From positions 2,232,001 through 2,296,000 of the forward strand of contig NZ_JAUSXY010000001.1 in the NCBI RefSeq assembly GCF_030944625.1: a stretch of DNA of 64,000 nucleotides, in the 5' to 3' direction. The notes under the pieces were generated by a model. That model did not search any database and was not told where the DNA came from. It saw only the letters and a program-made list of their open reading frames with translations. The DNA is from Arthrobacter sp. SLBN-112. GTDB taxonomy: Bacteria; Actinomycetota; Actinomycetes; Actinomycetales; Micrococcaceae. Positions 17,379-25,884 of this stretch are shown piece by piece; within the stretch, counting starts at the first letter, position 1, and each line of letters begins with the position of its first letter. Position numbers and translations under genes: made by a program.

Positions 17379-18309
17379 GTGATCCGGTTTATCTTGCGCC
17401 GACTCCTGCAGGTGATCCCTGTCTTCATCGGCACTACCCTCTTGGTGTACTACATGGTCTTCGCACTGCCCGGCGATCCCATCGCCGCGCTGTTCGGCGA
17501 CCGGCAGCCCCCGCAGGCAGTCATTGACACCCTGCGCAGCCAGTACCACCTGGACCAGCCCTTCTGGGTCCAGTACGGCTTGTTCCTTAAGAACCTCTTC
17601 ACCTTCAACCTGGGCAACGACTTCACCGGCCAGCCCATCGCAGCAAGCCTCGCCCGGGTCTTCCCGGTGACGGCCATGCTGGCCGTCGAGGCGCTGGCCA
17701 TCCAGGCAGTCTTTGGCGTCGCATTCGGCGTCTTCGCGGGCCTTCGCCGCGGCGGCTGGTTCGACTCCACCGTCCTGGTGGCCTCGCTGGTGGTCATCGC
17801 AGTTCCCACCTTCGTGCTGGGCTTCGTTTTCCAGCTCGTCTTTGGCGTGCAGTTGGGCTGGGCAAAACCCACTGTGGGCGCCAATGCCGACTGGGGCACC
17901 CTCCTGCTGCCGGCAGTGGTCCTGGGGCTTGTCTCCTTTGCCTATGTTCTCCGCCTGACGCGTGCGTCCGTGAGCGAAAACATGAACGCCGATTACGTGC
18001 GGACGGCCACCGCCAAGGGGCTCTCGCGGCCCCAGGGTGGTTCTGGCGCACATCCTGCGCAACTCGCTGATCCCGGTGGTTACCTACCTGGGCGCGAACC
18101 TTGGCGGCCTGATGGGTGGTGCCATCGTTACTGAGGGCATCTTCAACGTTCCCGGCGTAGGCAACAAGCTCTACCAGGCAGTCCTCCGCAGTGAAGGCCC
18201 CACCATCGTCTCCATCGTGAGCGTGCTGGTGCTGGTGTTCGTGGTGGCCAACCTGCTTGTCGATCTCCTGTACGCCTGGCTTGACCCGAGGATCCGCTAT
18301 GACCAGTAA
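17379..18309 (+). pseudogene. Peptide ABC transporter permease (DppB-like), frameshifted
   Basis: The reading frame encodes a DppB-type integral membrane permease up to the EAA-loop region (YVRTATAKGLSRP), then changes frame and continues as VVLAHILRNSLIPVVTYLGA to the normal C-terminus RIRYDQ. Removing one C from the CCCC at 18030-18033 restores SRPRVVLAHILRN and a protein of about 309 residues. N-terminal IRFILRRLLQVIPVFIGTTL is the usual first membrane segment. The last 11 bases overlap the dppC-like gene. If the extra base is real, the transporter would lack one permease; the intact downstream genes make a sequence error plausible. Confidence 0.88.
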
Positions 18310-19243
18310 TAACAGCCATTTTGTGGCCCCCATTGAAGAGACGCCACTGCAGGCAACGGACGCCGTCAAGACTGACCAGGCCCCGCTCAGCCTGTGGGCA
18401 GACGCGTGGCGCAAGCTCCGCCGTCGTCCGCTGTTCATCATCTCGGCACTGTTGATCCTTGCCCTGGTCGTGATTGCGCTGTTCCCCGGCCTGTTCACGT
18501 CCACGCCCCCCAACGAGGGCTGCGAACTTGCCAACTCCGAAGGCGGCCCCACCTCCGGGCACCCGTTCGGTTTCACCTTCCAGGGCTGCGACGTCTACTC
18601 CAGGGTCATCCACGGCACGCAGGCCTCGCTCTCCGTAGGCCTGCTCTCGGTCCTCTGCGTCCTGGTCATTGGCGTGACCCTCGGCGCCCTCGCCGGCTAC
18701 TACGGTGGCTGGATCGACGCCGTGCTCGCACGCCTGGGCGACATCTTCTTCGCCCTGCCGCTGGTGCTGGGTGCGCTGGTCATCACGCAGCTTCCCTTGT
18801 TCCGCGAGAACAAGAGCGTGTGGACCGTAGTGTTCGTCATCTCACTCCTGGCGTGGCCGCAGATGGCCCGAATTACCCGCGGCGCAGTGATTGAGGTACG
18901 CAACGCGGACTTCGTCACCGCCGCACGCGCGTTGGGTGTTTCAAAGTTCGGAGCACTGATCCGCCACGTCCTGCCGAACGCCCTGGCACCGATCATCGTC
19001 CTGGCCACCCTGGAACTGGGCGTGTTCATCGTGGCAGAAGCCACCCTGTCCTTCCTGGGTATCGGCCTGCCTCAGAGCATCATGTCCTGGGGCAACGACA
19101 TCGCCGGTGCGCAGGCATCGATCAGGACCCGGCCGGAAATCATGCTCTACCCGGCCGCGGCGCTGTCCATCACCGTGTTGAGCTTCATCATGCTGGGTGA
19201 CGCCGTGCGCGACGCCCTCGACCCGAAGAGCCGTCAGCGATGA
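18299..19243 (+). CDS. Peptide ABC transporter permease (DppC-like)
   Basis: This is the second permease of the peptide-type importer, 314 residues from the ATG that overlaps the preceding gene by 11 bases. The N-terminal cytoplasmic part ends in WRKLRRRPLFIIS, before membrane segment 1. The segment GADPFGR common in the family is replaced by SGHPFGFTFQGCDVYSRVIHG. Further markers are ARLGDIFFALPLVLGALVI, the EAA loop VRNADFVTAARALGVSKFGA and ATLSFLGIGLPQSIMSWGND. It overlaps the ATPase gene by four bases (ATGA). Confidence 0.93.
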   Translation: MTSNNSHFVAPIEETPLQATDAVKTDQAPLSLWADAWRKLRRRPLFIISALLILALVVIALFPGLFTSTPPNEGCELANSEGGPTSGHPFGFTFQGCDVYSRVIHGTQASLSVGLLSVLCVLVIGVTLGALAGYYGGWIDAVLARLGDIFFALPLVLGALVITQLPLFRENKSVWTVVFVISLLAWPQMARITRGAVIEVRNADFVTAARALGVSKFGALIRHVLPNALAPIIVLATLELGVFIVAEATLSFLGIGLPQSIMSWGNDIAGAQASIRTRPEIMLYPAAALSITVLSFIMLGDAVRDALDPKSRQR

Positions 19244-20961
19244 GAGATAAAGAGATGACAACTCCAGACGTCCGCATTGATGAGGCCGGCACCACCGGGG
19301 TCAGGCCGCTGCTCGAAATCCGGGACCTCGCCATCACCTTCAAGACAGGTAGCGGTGAGGTCAAGGCCGTCCGGGACGCCCATCTGACCATCATGCCCGG
19401 CGAAACAGTAGCCATCGTGGGGGAGTCCGGGTCCGGCAAGTCCACCACAGCGTTGGCGGCCATCGGCCTCCTGCCCAACAACGGCAAGGTATCCGGCGGC
19501 CAGATCCTGCTCGACGGCGAGGACATTGCCCACGCCAGTGAGCAGCGCATGATCGAACTGCGCGGCAACACCATCGGCATGGTCCCGCAGGACCCCATGT
19601 CCAACCTGAACCCGGTCTGGAAGATCGGCTACCAGGTCCGGGAAACGCTGCGTGCGAACGGCCGGCCCAGCGGGCCGGACGACATCGCCAAGGTGCTCGC
19701 CCAGGCAGGACTGCCGGACGCCAAGCGCCGGGCCAACCAGTACCCGCACGAGTTCTCGGGCGGCATGCGCCAGCGTGCCCTGATCGCCATTGGCCTGTCC
19801 TGCCAGCCGCGCCTGCTGATTGCGGATGAGCCAACGTCGGCCCTTGACGTCACGGTCCAGCGGCAGATCCTGGACCACCTGGAAACCATGACCAACGAAC
19901 TGGGCACCTCGGTCCTGTTGATCACCCACGACCTCGGCCTGGCGGCCGAGCGTGCGGACAAGGTGGTGGTCATGTACCAGGGCCGCGTCGTTGAAGCGGG
20001 ACCGTCGCTGGAGCTGCTCCGCAACCCGCAGCACCCGTACACCAAACGGCTCGTGGAGTCCGCACCGTCCCTGGCCAGCCGCCGCATCCAGGTGGCCAAG
20101 GAACAGGGCGTGGAGACGACGGACCTGCTGGCGCCGGCCGCGGAAACAGCGAAGTCCGATACCTTCCTCCAGATCCAGGACCTGCGGAAGGTGTACAAGC
20201 TCCGCCAGGGGCTGGGCAAGGCGGCGGATTTCGCGGCCGTTGACGGCGTGAGCTTCGACGTTCGGCGAGGAACCACGACGGCGATCGTGGGGGAGTCGGG
20301 GTCCGGCAAGTCCACGGTGGCCAAGATGGTGCTCCAGCTTGAGAAGCCGACAGATGGCAGGATCCTGTTCGACGGCGTCGACACTTCCGTGCTGAAACCG
20401 GCTGAACTGTTCAAGTTCCGCAGGCGGGTCCAGCCGATCTTCCAGGACCCGTACGGCTCCCTCGATCCGATGTACAACATCTACCGCACGATCGAAGAAC
20501 CGCTCCGCGTCCACAAGATCGGGGACCAGGCCAGCCGGGAAAAGAAAGTCCGGACTCTGCTGGACCAGGTGTCATTGCCGCAGTCCGCCATGCAGCGGTA
20601 CCCGAACGAACTCTCCGGTGGCCAACGGCAGCGTGTTGCCATTGCGCGTGCCCTGGCGCTGGATCCCGAGGTCATCATCTGTGACGAGGCCGTGTCCGCG
20701 CTCGATGTCCTGGTGCAGGCGCAGGTGCTGAACCTGCTCGCAGACCTGCAGGCCAACCTTGGGCTGACCTACCTGTTCATCACCCACGACCTTGCCGTGG
20801 TGCGGCAGATTGCCGACCATGTGTGCGTGATGGAAAAGGGACGGCTGGTTGAAACCGGGTCTACGGACGATGTCTTCGAGGCGCCGCAGCAGGACTACAC
20901 GAAGGCGCTGCTCAACGCCATCCCCGGTGCGAAGCTGATGCTGCCGCCTGAAGTGGCATAG
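19240..20961 (+). CDS. Fused dual ATP-binding protein of peptide ABC transporter (DppD-DppF type)
   Basis: Two complete ABC ATPase domains are joined in one 573-residue chain. Domain 1 (about residues 22-260) has Walker A GESGSGKST, signature FSGGMRQRA and Walker [13 protein letters not shown]. Domain 2 (about 305-565) has [18 protein letters not shown] and VIICDEAVSALD, with Ala replacing the usual Pro-Thr pair in the D-loop region. It powers import by the adjacent permeases, replacing separate DppD and DppF. The ATG overlaps the dppC-like stop; an in-frame ATG five codons later is an alternative. A strong terminator follows. Confidence 0.95.
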   Translation: MRDKEMTTPDVRIDEAGTTGVRPLLEIRDLAITFKTGSGEVKAVRDAHLTIMPGETVAIVGESGSGKSTTALAAIGLLPNNGKVSGGQILLDGEDIAHASEQRMIELRGNTIGMVPQDPMSNLNPVWKIGYQVRETLRANGRPSGPDDIAKVLAQAGLPDAKRRANQYPHEFSGGMRQRALIAIGLSCQPRLLIADEPTSALDVTVQRQILDHLETMTNELGTSVLLITHDLGLAAERADKVVVMYQGRVVEAGPSLELLRNPQHPYTKRLVESAPSLASRRIQVAKEQGVETTDLLAPAAETAKSDTFLQIQDLRKVYKLRQGLGKAADFAAVDGVSFDVRRGTTTAIVGESGSGKSTVAKMVLQLEKPTDGRILFDGVDTSVLKPAELFKFRRRVQPIFQDPYGSLDPMYNIYRTIEEPLRVHKIGDQASREKKVRTLLDQVSLPQSAMQRYPNELSGGQRQRVAIARALALDPEVIICDEAVSALDVLVQAQVLNLLADLQANLGLTYLFITHDLAVVRQIADHVCVMEKGRLVETGSTDDVFEAPQQDYTKALLNAIPGAKLMLPPEVA

Positions 20962-20974
20962 GCCGTAGCCCTCC

Positions 20975-21017
20975 AAGCAAGTGGAGCCGGGACCTTGGGT
21001 CCCGGCTCCACTTGCTT
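20975..21017. terminator. Bidirectional terminator
   Basis: A perfect 19-bp stem (20975-20993 and 20999-21017) with a CTTGG loop ends the peptide transporter operon and faces the end of the GDSL lipoprotein gene on the other strand. Confidence 0.88.
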
Positions 21018-21022
21018 AACCT

Positions 21023-21910
21023 TCAGTCCTGCAGCCGGCTGATGCCGGCAGGGGCCGCCGCCAGGGAACCCTGGTCCGCGGCCGACTTCCGGTCCAGCCC
21101 CAGCTCGCGGAGCCGGCGCTCAAGGATCACGCCCAGGGCCACGCGGCCTTGGGCGTTCATGTGGACGGAGTCAGCCAGGTCCTTGGCCAGCCCGTACCGG
21201 GTAAGCCAGTCGCCGGTGGAAACAAAAGGCATGCCATGGGCAGCAGCCACGGAGCCCAGCAAAGCGTCCACCTCGCTCCGCCGCCCGCCGCCGTCGTTTG
21301 CTCCCCGTGCCAGGGTTCCGATCATTGCCATCCGGGTGCCGGGGTAGCGGGTTTTGAGATCGGCGATCAGCCGCCCGGCGTTGCGGACAATTTGGGTGTT
21401 GCTTGCGCTGGTGGCGGCGTCATTGCCGCCCCCTTCGATGACGATCAGGGCCGGAGTGCCTGAGGGGAGCAGCCAGTCCCCGCGCTCCAGGGCGTCAGCG
21501 TAGTTCCCGGTGGCACCGTTTGCCGCGACGTACCCCGTGCCTCCCCGCCCGCAAAAATATACGTCGTACCCGGCTGCGGCCAGGCCCAGTCGCGGCCAGC
21601 CGTCCAGGGGCTCCGATTGGGAATCCCCAATCAGCAGGACAGTCCGGCTGATGTCCGGTAGTACCGCCTCAAGCCTCCCGTTCCCGGCATTCAACAGCCG
21701 GGACGTGGCTGCCACGTTGGCCTTCATGGCAGCGGCAGCCGGCGCTTGTCCACCGGACGCCGCCGCCCGGGAGATTGAGTTGACGCCATTGCCGGCGGGC
21801 GAACCGCACCCGGCGAGCCCCAGGACCGCGGACGCTGCAAGGAGGCCGGACGCCATGATGGTGGCGGCCCGGGCGGCGCCGCTGGGCGCGATGGCCGTGG
21901 CACGGGGCAT
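21023..21910 (-). CDS. SGNH/GDSL hydrolase-like lipoprotein
   Basis: This 295-residue secreted SGNH hydrolase has an N-terminal signal and lipobox (VLGLAGCGSP), so it should be anchored on the outside of the membrane. The catalytic blocks are visible: GDSQSEPL (Ser, block I), GRGGTGYV (Gly, block II), IEGGGNDA (Asn, block III) and DSVHMNAQG (Asp and His, block V). Such enzymes remove acyl groups from polysaccharides, lipids or other esters; the substrate cannot be told here. It is a single gene between terminator 20975-21017 and the typA promoter region. Confidence 0.85.
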   Translation of the reverse strand: MPRATAIAPSGAARAATIMASGLLAASAVLGLAGCGSPAGNGVNSISRAAASGGQAPAAAAMKANVAATSRLLNAGNGRLEAVLPDISRTVLLIGDSQSEPLDGWPRLGLAAAGYDVYFCGRGGTGYVAANGATGNYADALERGDWLLPSGTPALIVIEGGGNDAATSASNTQIVRNAGRLIADLKTRYPGTRMAMIGTLARGANDGGGRRSEVDALLGSVAAAHGMPFVSTGDWLTRYGLAKDLADSVHMNAQGRVALGVILERRLRELGLDRKSAADQGSLAAAPAGISRLQD

Positions 21911-22078
21911 CGTTGTCTCCGACTTGCTCTGAAGGTGGGCGCTGCGTCACAGCAATCATGCCACGCCGGCGGAAGTGCCAGTGAATTTCGTCACACCCTC
22001 TTCCGACTGCCCTTTCGGGGCGCAACCTGGGGAGCCCCGGGTCCCGGCGGATTTTAGGCCAATAAATGGCTCACCGGC

Positions 22079-22084
22079 TAGAAT
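22079..22084 (+). promoter_or_regulatory. -10 box upstream of typA
   Basis: TAGAAT lies about 100 bases before the typA ATG and would give a leader of roughly 90 nt. The -35 region is weak. Confidence 0.35.
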
Positions 22085-22182
22085 AGATGCAGGTGCCCCG
22101 TGCCAAGGGCCTTGTCCGTCGTGCGTTCCAGTTGGAAATGTCGCGATACAACAGCTGACTCCACTGAATCGAGCCATTACGC

Positions 22183-24111
22183 ATGTCTGAAACCACCACC
22201 AACACCGCGGTAGCCACTGCATCGCGCAGTGACCTGCGCAACGTCGCGATTGTGGCCCACGTTGACCACGGCAAGACCACCCTGGTCGACGCCATGCTCA
22301 AGCAGACCAACTCCTTTGCCGAGCACAACCACCTCGAAGACCGCGTCATGGACTCCGGTGACCTGGAGCGTGAAAAGGGCATCACCATCCTGGCCAAGAA
22401 CACCACGGTGGCCTACAACGGTCCGTCCTCCAACGGCGAGACCATCACCATCAACGTCATCGACACCCCCGGCCACGCCGACTTTGGCGGCGAGGTGGAA
22501 CGCGGCCTGTCCATGGTGGACGGCGTCGTCCTTCTCGTTGACGCCTCGGAGGGCCCGCTGCCCCAGACCCGCTTCGTGCTGCGCAAGGCCCTTGCCGCCC
22601 ACCTTCCCGTGATCCTGCTGGTCAACAAGACCGACCGTCCCGATGCCCGCATCGACGAAGTGGTCCACGAGTCCATGGACCTGCTCCTGGGCCTGGCCTC
22701 CGACCTTGCCGACGAGGTTCCGGACCTGGACCTGGACAAGGTCCTGGAAGTTCCCGTTGTCTACGCCGCCGCCAAGGTTGGCCGCGCATCCCTGGAGCAG
22801 CCCGCCAACGGTGCCGCCCCGGACAACGAGGACCTCGAGCCGCTGTTCAAGACCATCATCGAGCACATCCCCGCTCCCACCTACAACCCCGAAGGTGTCC
22901 TGCAGGCTCACGTCACCAACCTGGACGCGTCCCCGTTCCTGGGCCGCCTGGCGCTGCTGCGCATCTACAACGGCACCCTGCGCAAGGGCCAGACAGTTGC
23001 CTGGGCGCGCGCCAACGGTGAACTCAAGAACGTCAAGATCACCGAACTCCTGGCCACCAAGGCGCTGGACCGCGTTCCGGCAGAATCCGCCGGACCGGGC
23101 GAGATCGTCGCCGTCGCCGGCATCGAGGAAATCACCATCGGTGAGACCCTGACCGATGCCGAGAACCCGCAGCCGCTGCCGCTGATCACCGTGGACGATC
23201 CCGCGATCTCCATGACCATCGGTATCAACACCTCGCCGCTGGCCGGCAAGGTCAAGGGCGCCAAGGTCACCGCCCGCCAGGTCAAGGACCGCCTTGACAA
23301 GGAACTGATCGGTAACGTCTCCATCAAGGTGCTCCCCACCGAGCGTCCCGACGCCTGGGAAGTCCAGGGCCGCGGCGAGCTCGCGCTGGCCATCCTGGTC
23401 GAGCAGATGCGTCGCGAAGGCTTCGAGCTGACCGTCGGCAAGCCGCAGGTTGTCACTAAGACCATCGACGGCAAGATCCACGAGCCGATGGAGCACATGA
23501 CCATCGACGTCCCCGAAGAATACCTCGGCGCCGTCACCCAGCTCATGGCAGCCCGCAAGGGCCGCATGACCAACATGGCGAACCACGGCACCGGCTGGTG
23601 CCGCATGGAGTTCATCGTTCCGGCCCGCGGCCTGATCGGTTTCCGTACCAAGTTCCTTACGGACACCCGTGGGGCCGGCATCGCCGCCTCCATCTCCGAG
23701 GGCTACGAGCCGTGGGCCGGCCCGATCGAGTACCGCACCAACGGTTCCATGATCGCCGACCGCGCCGGTGTTGTGACGCCGTTCGCCATGATCAACCTGC
23801 AGGAGCGCGGCTCCTTCTTCGTCAAGCCCACCTCCGAGGTGTACGAGGGCATGATCGTCGGCGAGAACTCCCGCGCCGACGACATGGACGTCAATATCAC
23901 CAAGGAAAAGAAGCTCACCAACATGCGTGCCGCTTCTTCGGACACCTTCGAGAACCTGACGCCCCCGCGCGACCTGACCCTCGAAGAGTCCCTCGAATTC
24001 GCCCGTGAAGACGAGTGCGTCGAGGTCACCCCGGAATCCATCCGCATCCGCAAGGTCATCCTGGACACCAACGAGCGCGCCAAGGCCAACCGCGCCCGAG
24101 CCAAGGTATAA
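22183..24111 (+). CDS. typA: Translational GTPase TypA/BipA
   Basis: TypA is a ribosome-associated GTPase of the EF-G group, linked to stress and low-temperature growth. The G domain shows VAHVDHGKTTLVDAML (G1), DTPGHADFGGEVERGL (G3) and NKTDRPDARI (G4). The C-terminal half includes GRGELALAILVEQMRREGFE and the TypA-specific PARGLIGFRTKFLTDTRG region. The length of 642 residues is normal. A hairpin follows the stop. Confidence 0.97.
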   Translation: MSETTTNTAVATASRSDLRNVAIVAHVDHGKTTLVDAMLKQTNSFAEHNHLEDRVMDSGDLEREKGITILAKNTTVAYNGPSSNGETITINVIDTPGHADFGGEVERGLSMVDGVVLLVDASEGPLPQTRFVLRKALAAHLPVILLVNKTDRPDARIDEVVHESMDLLLGLASDLADEVPDLDLDKVLEVPVVYAAAKVGRASLEQPANGAAPDNEDLEPLFKTIIEHIPAPTYNPEGVLQAHVTNLDASPFLGRLALLRIYNGTLRKGQTVAWARANGELKNVKITELLATKALDRVPAESAGPGEIVAVAGIEEITIGETLTDAENPQPLPLITVDDPAISMTIGINTSPLAGKVKGAKVTARQVKDRLDKELIGNVSIKVLPTERPDAWEVQGRGELALAILVEQMRREGFELTVGKPQVVTKTIDGKIHEPMEHMTIDVPEEYLGAVTQLMAARKGRMTNMANHGTGWCRMEFIVPARGLIGFRTKFLTDTRGAGIAASISEGYEPWAGPIEYRTNGSMIADRAGVVTPFAMINLQERGSFFVKPTSEVYEGMIVGENSRADDMDVNITKEKKLTNMRAASSDTFENLTPPRDLTLEESLEFAREDECVEVTPESIRIRKVILDTNERAKANRARAKV

Positions 24112-24130
24112 CAACGCCCTGAACGCACAG

Positions 24131-24158
24131 AATGCCACCGGTTTAAGCCGGTGGCATT
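24131..24158 (+). terminator. typA terminator
   Basis: An 11-bp perfect stem (AATGCCACCGG and its complement) with a TTTAAG loop lies 20 bases after the typA stop and is followed by CTGCTTT. Confidence 0.8.
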
Positions 24159-24311
24159 CTGCTTTAAGTTCACGGCTGTGCAGCCACCTTTCGCCTCGTT
24201 GCGCAGGGGCGGCGCGTGCGCGCTGAGGAGCCGCTCCGGTGTCCGGCGCCGTTCTACACATAGCCGTTTCGAACACCTGCGAATGCCTCCCGCAACGGGA
24301 AGGATTCAGAC

Positions 24312-25121
24312 ATGCGAACTGTTTCTGAAGCACTGGTGGCCCTGGGTGGCGTTGCTGGCACCCGCACACTGTTATTGGCCGGTGTCTCGCGCCGAAGGCT
24401 GGAATCCGGACTGTCGGACGGGTCCGTCCAAAGGGTTGCCCGCGGCGTGTTTGCCCTGCCGCATGCGGACCCCGTGCTCATCCATGCGGCCCGCTATCAC
24501 GCGGCGCCCGGTTGCGTCACGGCCGCTCTGGCCTCCGGACTGTGGGTGGTCAAAGCTCCGGAGAAGCCGCATCTCGCCGCCCGCCATGGCAGGCAGATCC
24601 CCGGCTGTGTGGTACATCGAAGCGACCTTCCACTGACTCCTGTGGACATCGTCTGTCAGTCCCTCCGCTGTCTGCCCCCTCTTGAAGGGCTGACTATCGC
24701 GGAGTCCGCCGTCAAAAAGGGCCAAGTCCAGCTCGCGGCGTTGCGGGCACGCTTTCCGGCGGCCCGTGAGAAAGCCATGCTGAACCTGATCGGCAGAATT
24801 CGGCCCCAATCCGGTTCCATAATCGAAACCATCGCCCGGTATCTCTTGGAGGAAGCGGGGCTTACGGTGGAGCTGCAGGTTAACATTCCTGGAATGGGCC
24901 ATCTGGATCTTCTTGTCGACGGCCTGCTGGGCATTGAGGCTGACGGCTATGCCCACCACAGCAGCCGGGAAGCCTATCGGGAAGACAGGCGGCGTTGGAA
25001 CGTCACCGTCATGAGGGGTGTACCAACTCTCCGGGTGACGTTCGAGATGCTGGTCCATGAACCTGCGGAGTTCGTTGGCATAGTGCTTAGGACGCTTGCT
25101 TTGTACGGGGCGGCGCGGTGA
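24312..25121 (+). CDS. AbiEi-like N-terminal plus DUF559 (Vsr-like nuclease) protein
   Basis: The N-terminal third (ALVALGGVAGTRTLLLAGVSR, RVARGVFALP) resembles the winged-helix start of AbiEi-type antitoxins. The C-terminal 100 residues fit DUF559, a PD-(D/E)XK fold related to very-short-patch-repair endonucleases: GHLDLLVDGLLGIEADGYAH followed by HSSREAYREDRRRWN, with candidate catalytic Asp and Glu-x-Asp. Such proteins are common in Arthrobacter and other actinobacteria; the function is unknown. GGAAGGA precedes the ATG. No partner toxin gene (AbiEii-type) is adjacent, so an abortive infection system is not supported. Confidence 0.78.
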   Translation: MRTVSEALVALGGVAGTRTLLLAGVSRRRLESGLSDGSVQRVARGVFALPHADPVLIHAARYHAAPGCVTAALASGLWVVKAPEKPHLAARHGRQIPGCVVHRSDLPLTPVDIVCQSLRCLPPLEGLTIAESAVKKGQVQLAALRARFPAAREKAMLNLIGRIRPQSGSIIETIARYLLEEAGLTVELQVNIPGMGHLDLLVDGLLGIEADGYAHHSSREAYREDRRRWNVTVMRGVPTLRVTFEMLVHEPAEFVGIVLRTLALYGAAR

Positions 25122-25170
25122 AGCCGGGGGTCATTGCGCCAGGGCAGTCGCGGCGCGCCGAGCGGGGCCC

Positions 25171-25407
25171 TCAGCGCGCGGTGCGCCGCGGGGGAGCCGG
25201 TGGAACTTCCTTTGCCGCCACGACACGCCCGAGCGGAATGACGACGTCGGCCCGGCGGGTGCGGATGGTGCAGGACCCGGCGTCGCACGCCAGCAGGTGG
25301 CCCAGGGCGTCGGTCAGGCCCCCTTCTATCCGGTAGCGAACCACGACACGCGTACCGGGCGCCGCGGCGGAAAGGAACCGGGCAGGCGCGGCATCAGGCA
25401 GACTCAC
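25171..25407 (-). CDS. Small SH3-like domain protein, uncharacterised
   Basis: This 78-residue protein contains GTRVVVRYRIEGGLTDALGH and VVIPLGRVVAAKEVPPAPPR. The pattern resembles the short SH3-like N-terminal domain that precedes GNAT acetyltransferases in some actinobacteria, here standing alone. That comparison is from memory and is tentative. The gene is divergent from fdxA and its 3' side is convergent with the DUF559 protein gene. Confidence 0.6.
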   Translation of the reverse strand: MSLPDAAPARFLSAAAPGTRVVVRYRIEGGLTDALGHLLACDAGSCTIRTRRADVVIPLGRVVAAKEVPPAPPRRTAR

Positions 25408-25543
25408 CAGTTCATACTAGGGCGCCGGCTAGGTTCGCGGGAACGGGCTGGGAGATAATAGGCTCAGATGTCAAGAGTCCGGCCGTGCTGCCGGATGCAA
25501 GTGCCGGCGGGTCGCCGGAACCCAACGTGGAGAGGCCAGGGAC

Positions 25544-25870
25544 GTGACGTACGTAATCGCGCAGCCGTGTGTGGATGTTAAGGACAAGGCATGCATCGAA
25601 GAATGCCCCGTGGACTGCATCTATGAGGGCGAGCGTTCGCTGTACATCCATCCGGACGAGTGCGTCGACTGCGGCGCCTGCGAACCCGTCTGCCCGGTGG
25701 AGGCCATTTACTACGAGGATGACACCCCGGATGAGTGGGCTGACTACTACAAGGCGAACGTCGAGTTCTTCGATGACCTTGGATCCCCGGGCGGCGCAGC
25801 CAAGATCGGCAACACGGGCAAGGACCACCCCATGATCGCCGCGCTGCCGCCGCAGAACCAAGACCACTGA
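25544..25870 (+). CDS. fdxA: Ferredoxin, 7Fe-8S type
   Basis: This 108-residue bacterial ferredoxin has the clusters CVDVKDKACIEECPVDCIYEG and CVDCGACEPVCPVEAIYYEDD, which fit one [3Fe-4S] and one [4Fe-4S] site. It carries electrons for partners that are not identifiable here. The start is GTG. Fourteen bases separate it from dapC, and this fdxA-dapC pairing is common in actinobacteria, so the two are probably co-transcribed. Confidence 0.95.
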   Translation: MTYVIAQPCVDVKDKACIEECPVDCIYEGERSLYIHPDECVDCGACEPVCPVEAIYYEDDTPDEWADYYKANVEFFDDLGSPGGAAKIGNTGKDHPMIAALPPQNQDH

Positions 25871-25884
25871 CCCGGACGAAAGCC

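Noticed and set aside
17379..18309. Programmed +1 frameshift in the DppB-like gene
   Set aside because: There is no slippery-site context or stop-codon arrangement of known type; three other genes show the same simple insertion, so a mutation or error is more likely.
22177..24369. A 730-codon open frame antisense to typA
   Set aside because: It is a shadow of the GC-rich typA gene; the sense strand has all TypA motifs and the antisense product has no family character.
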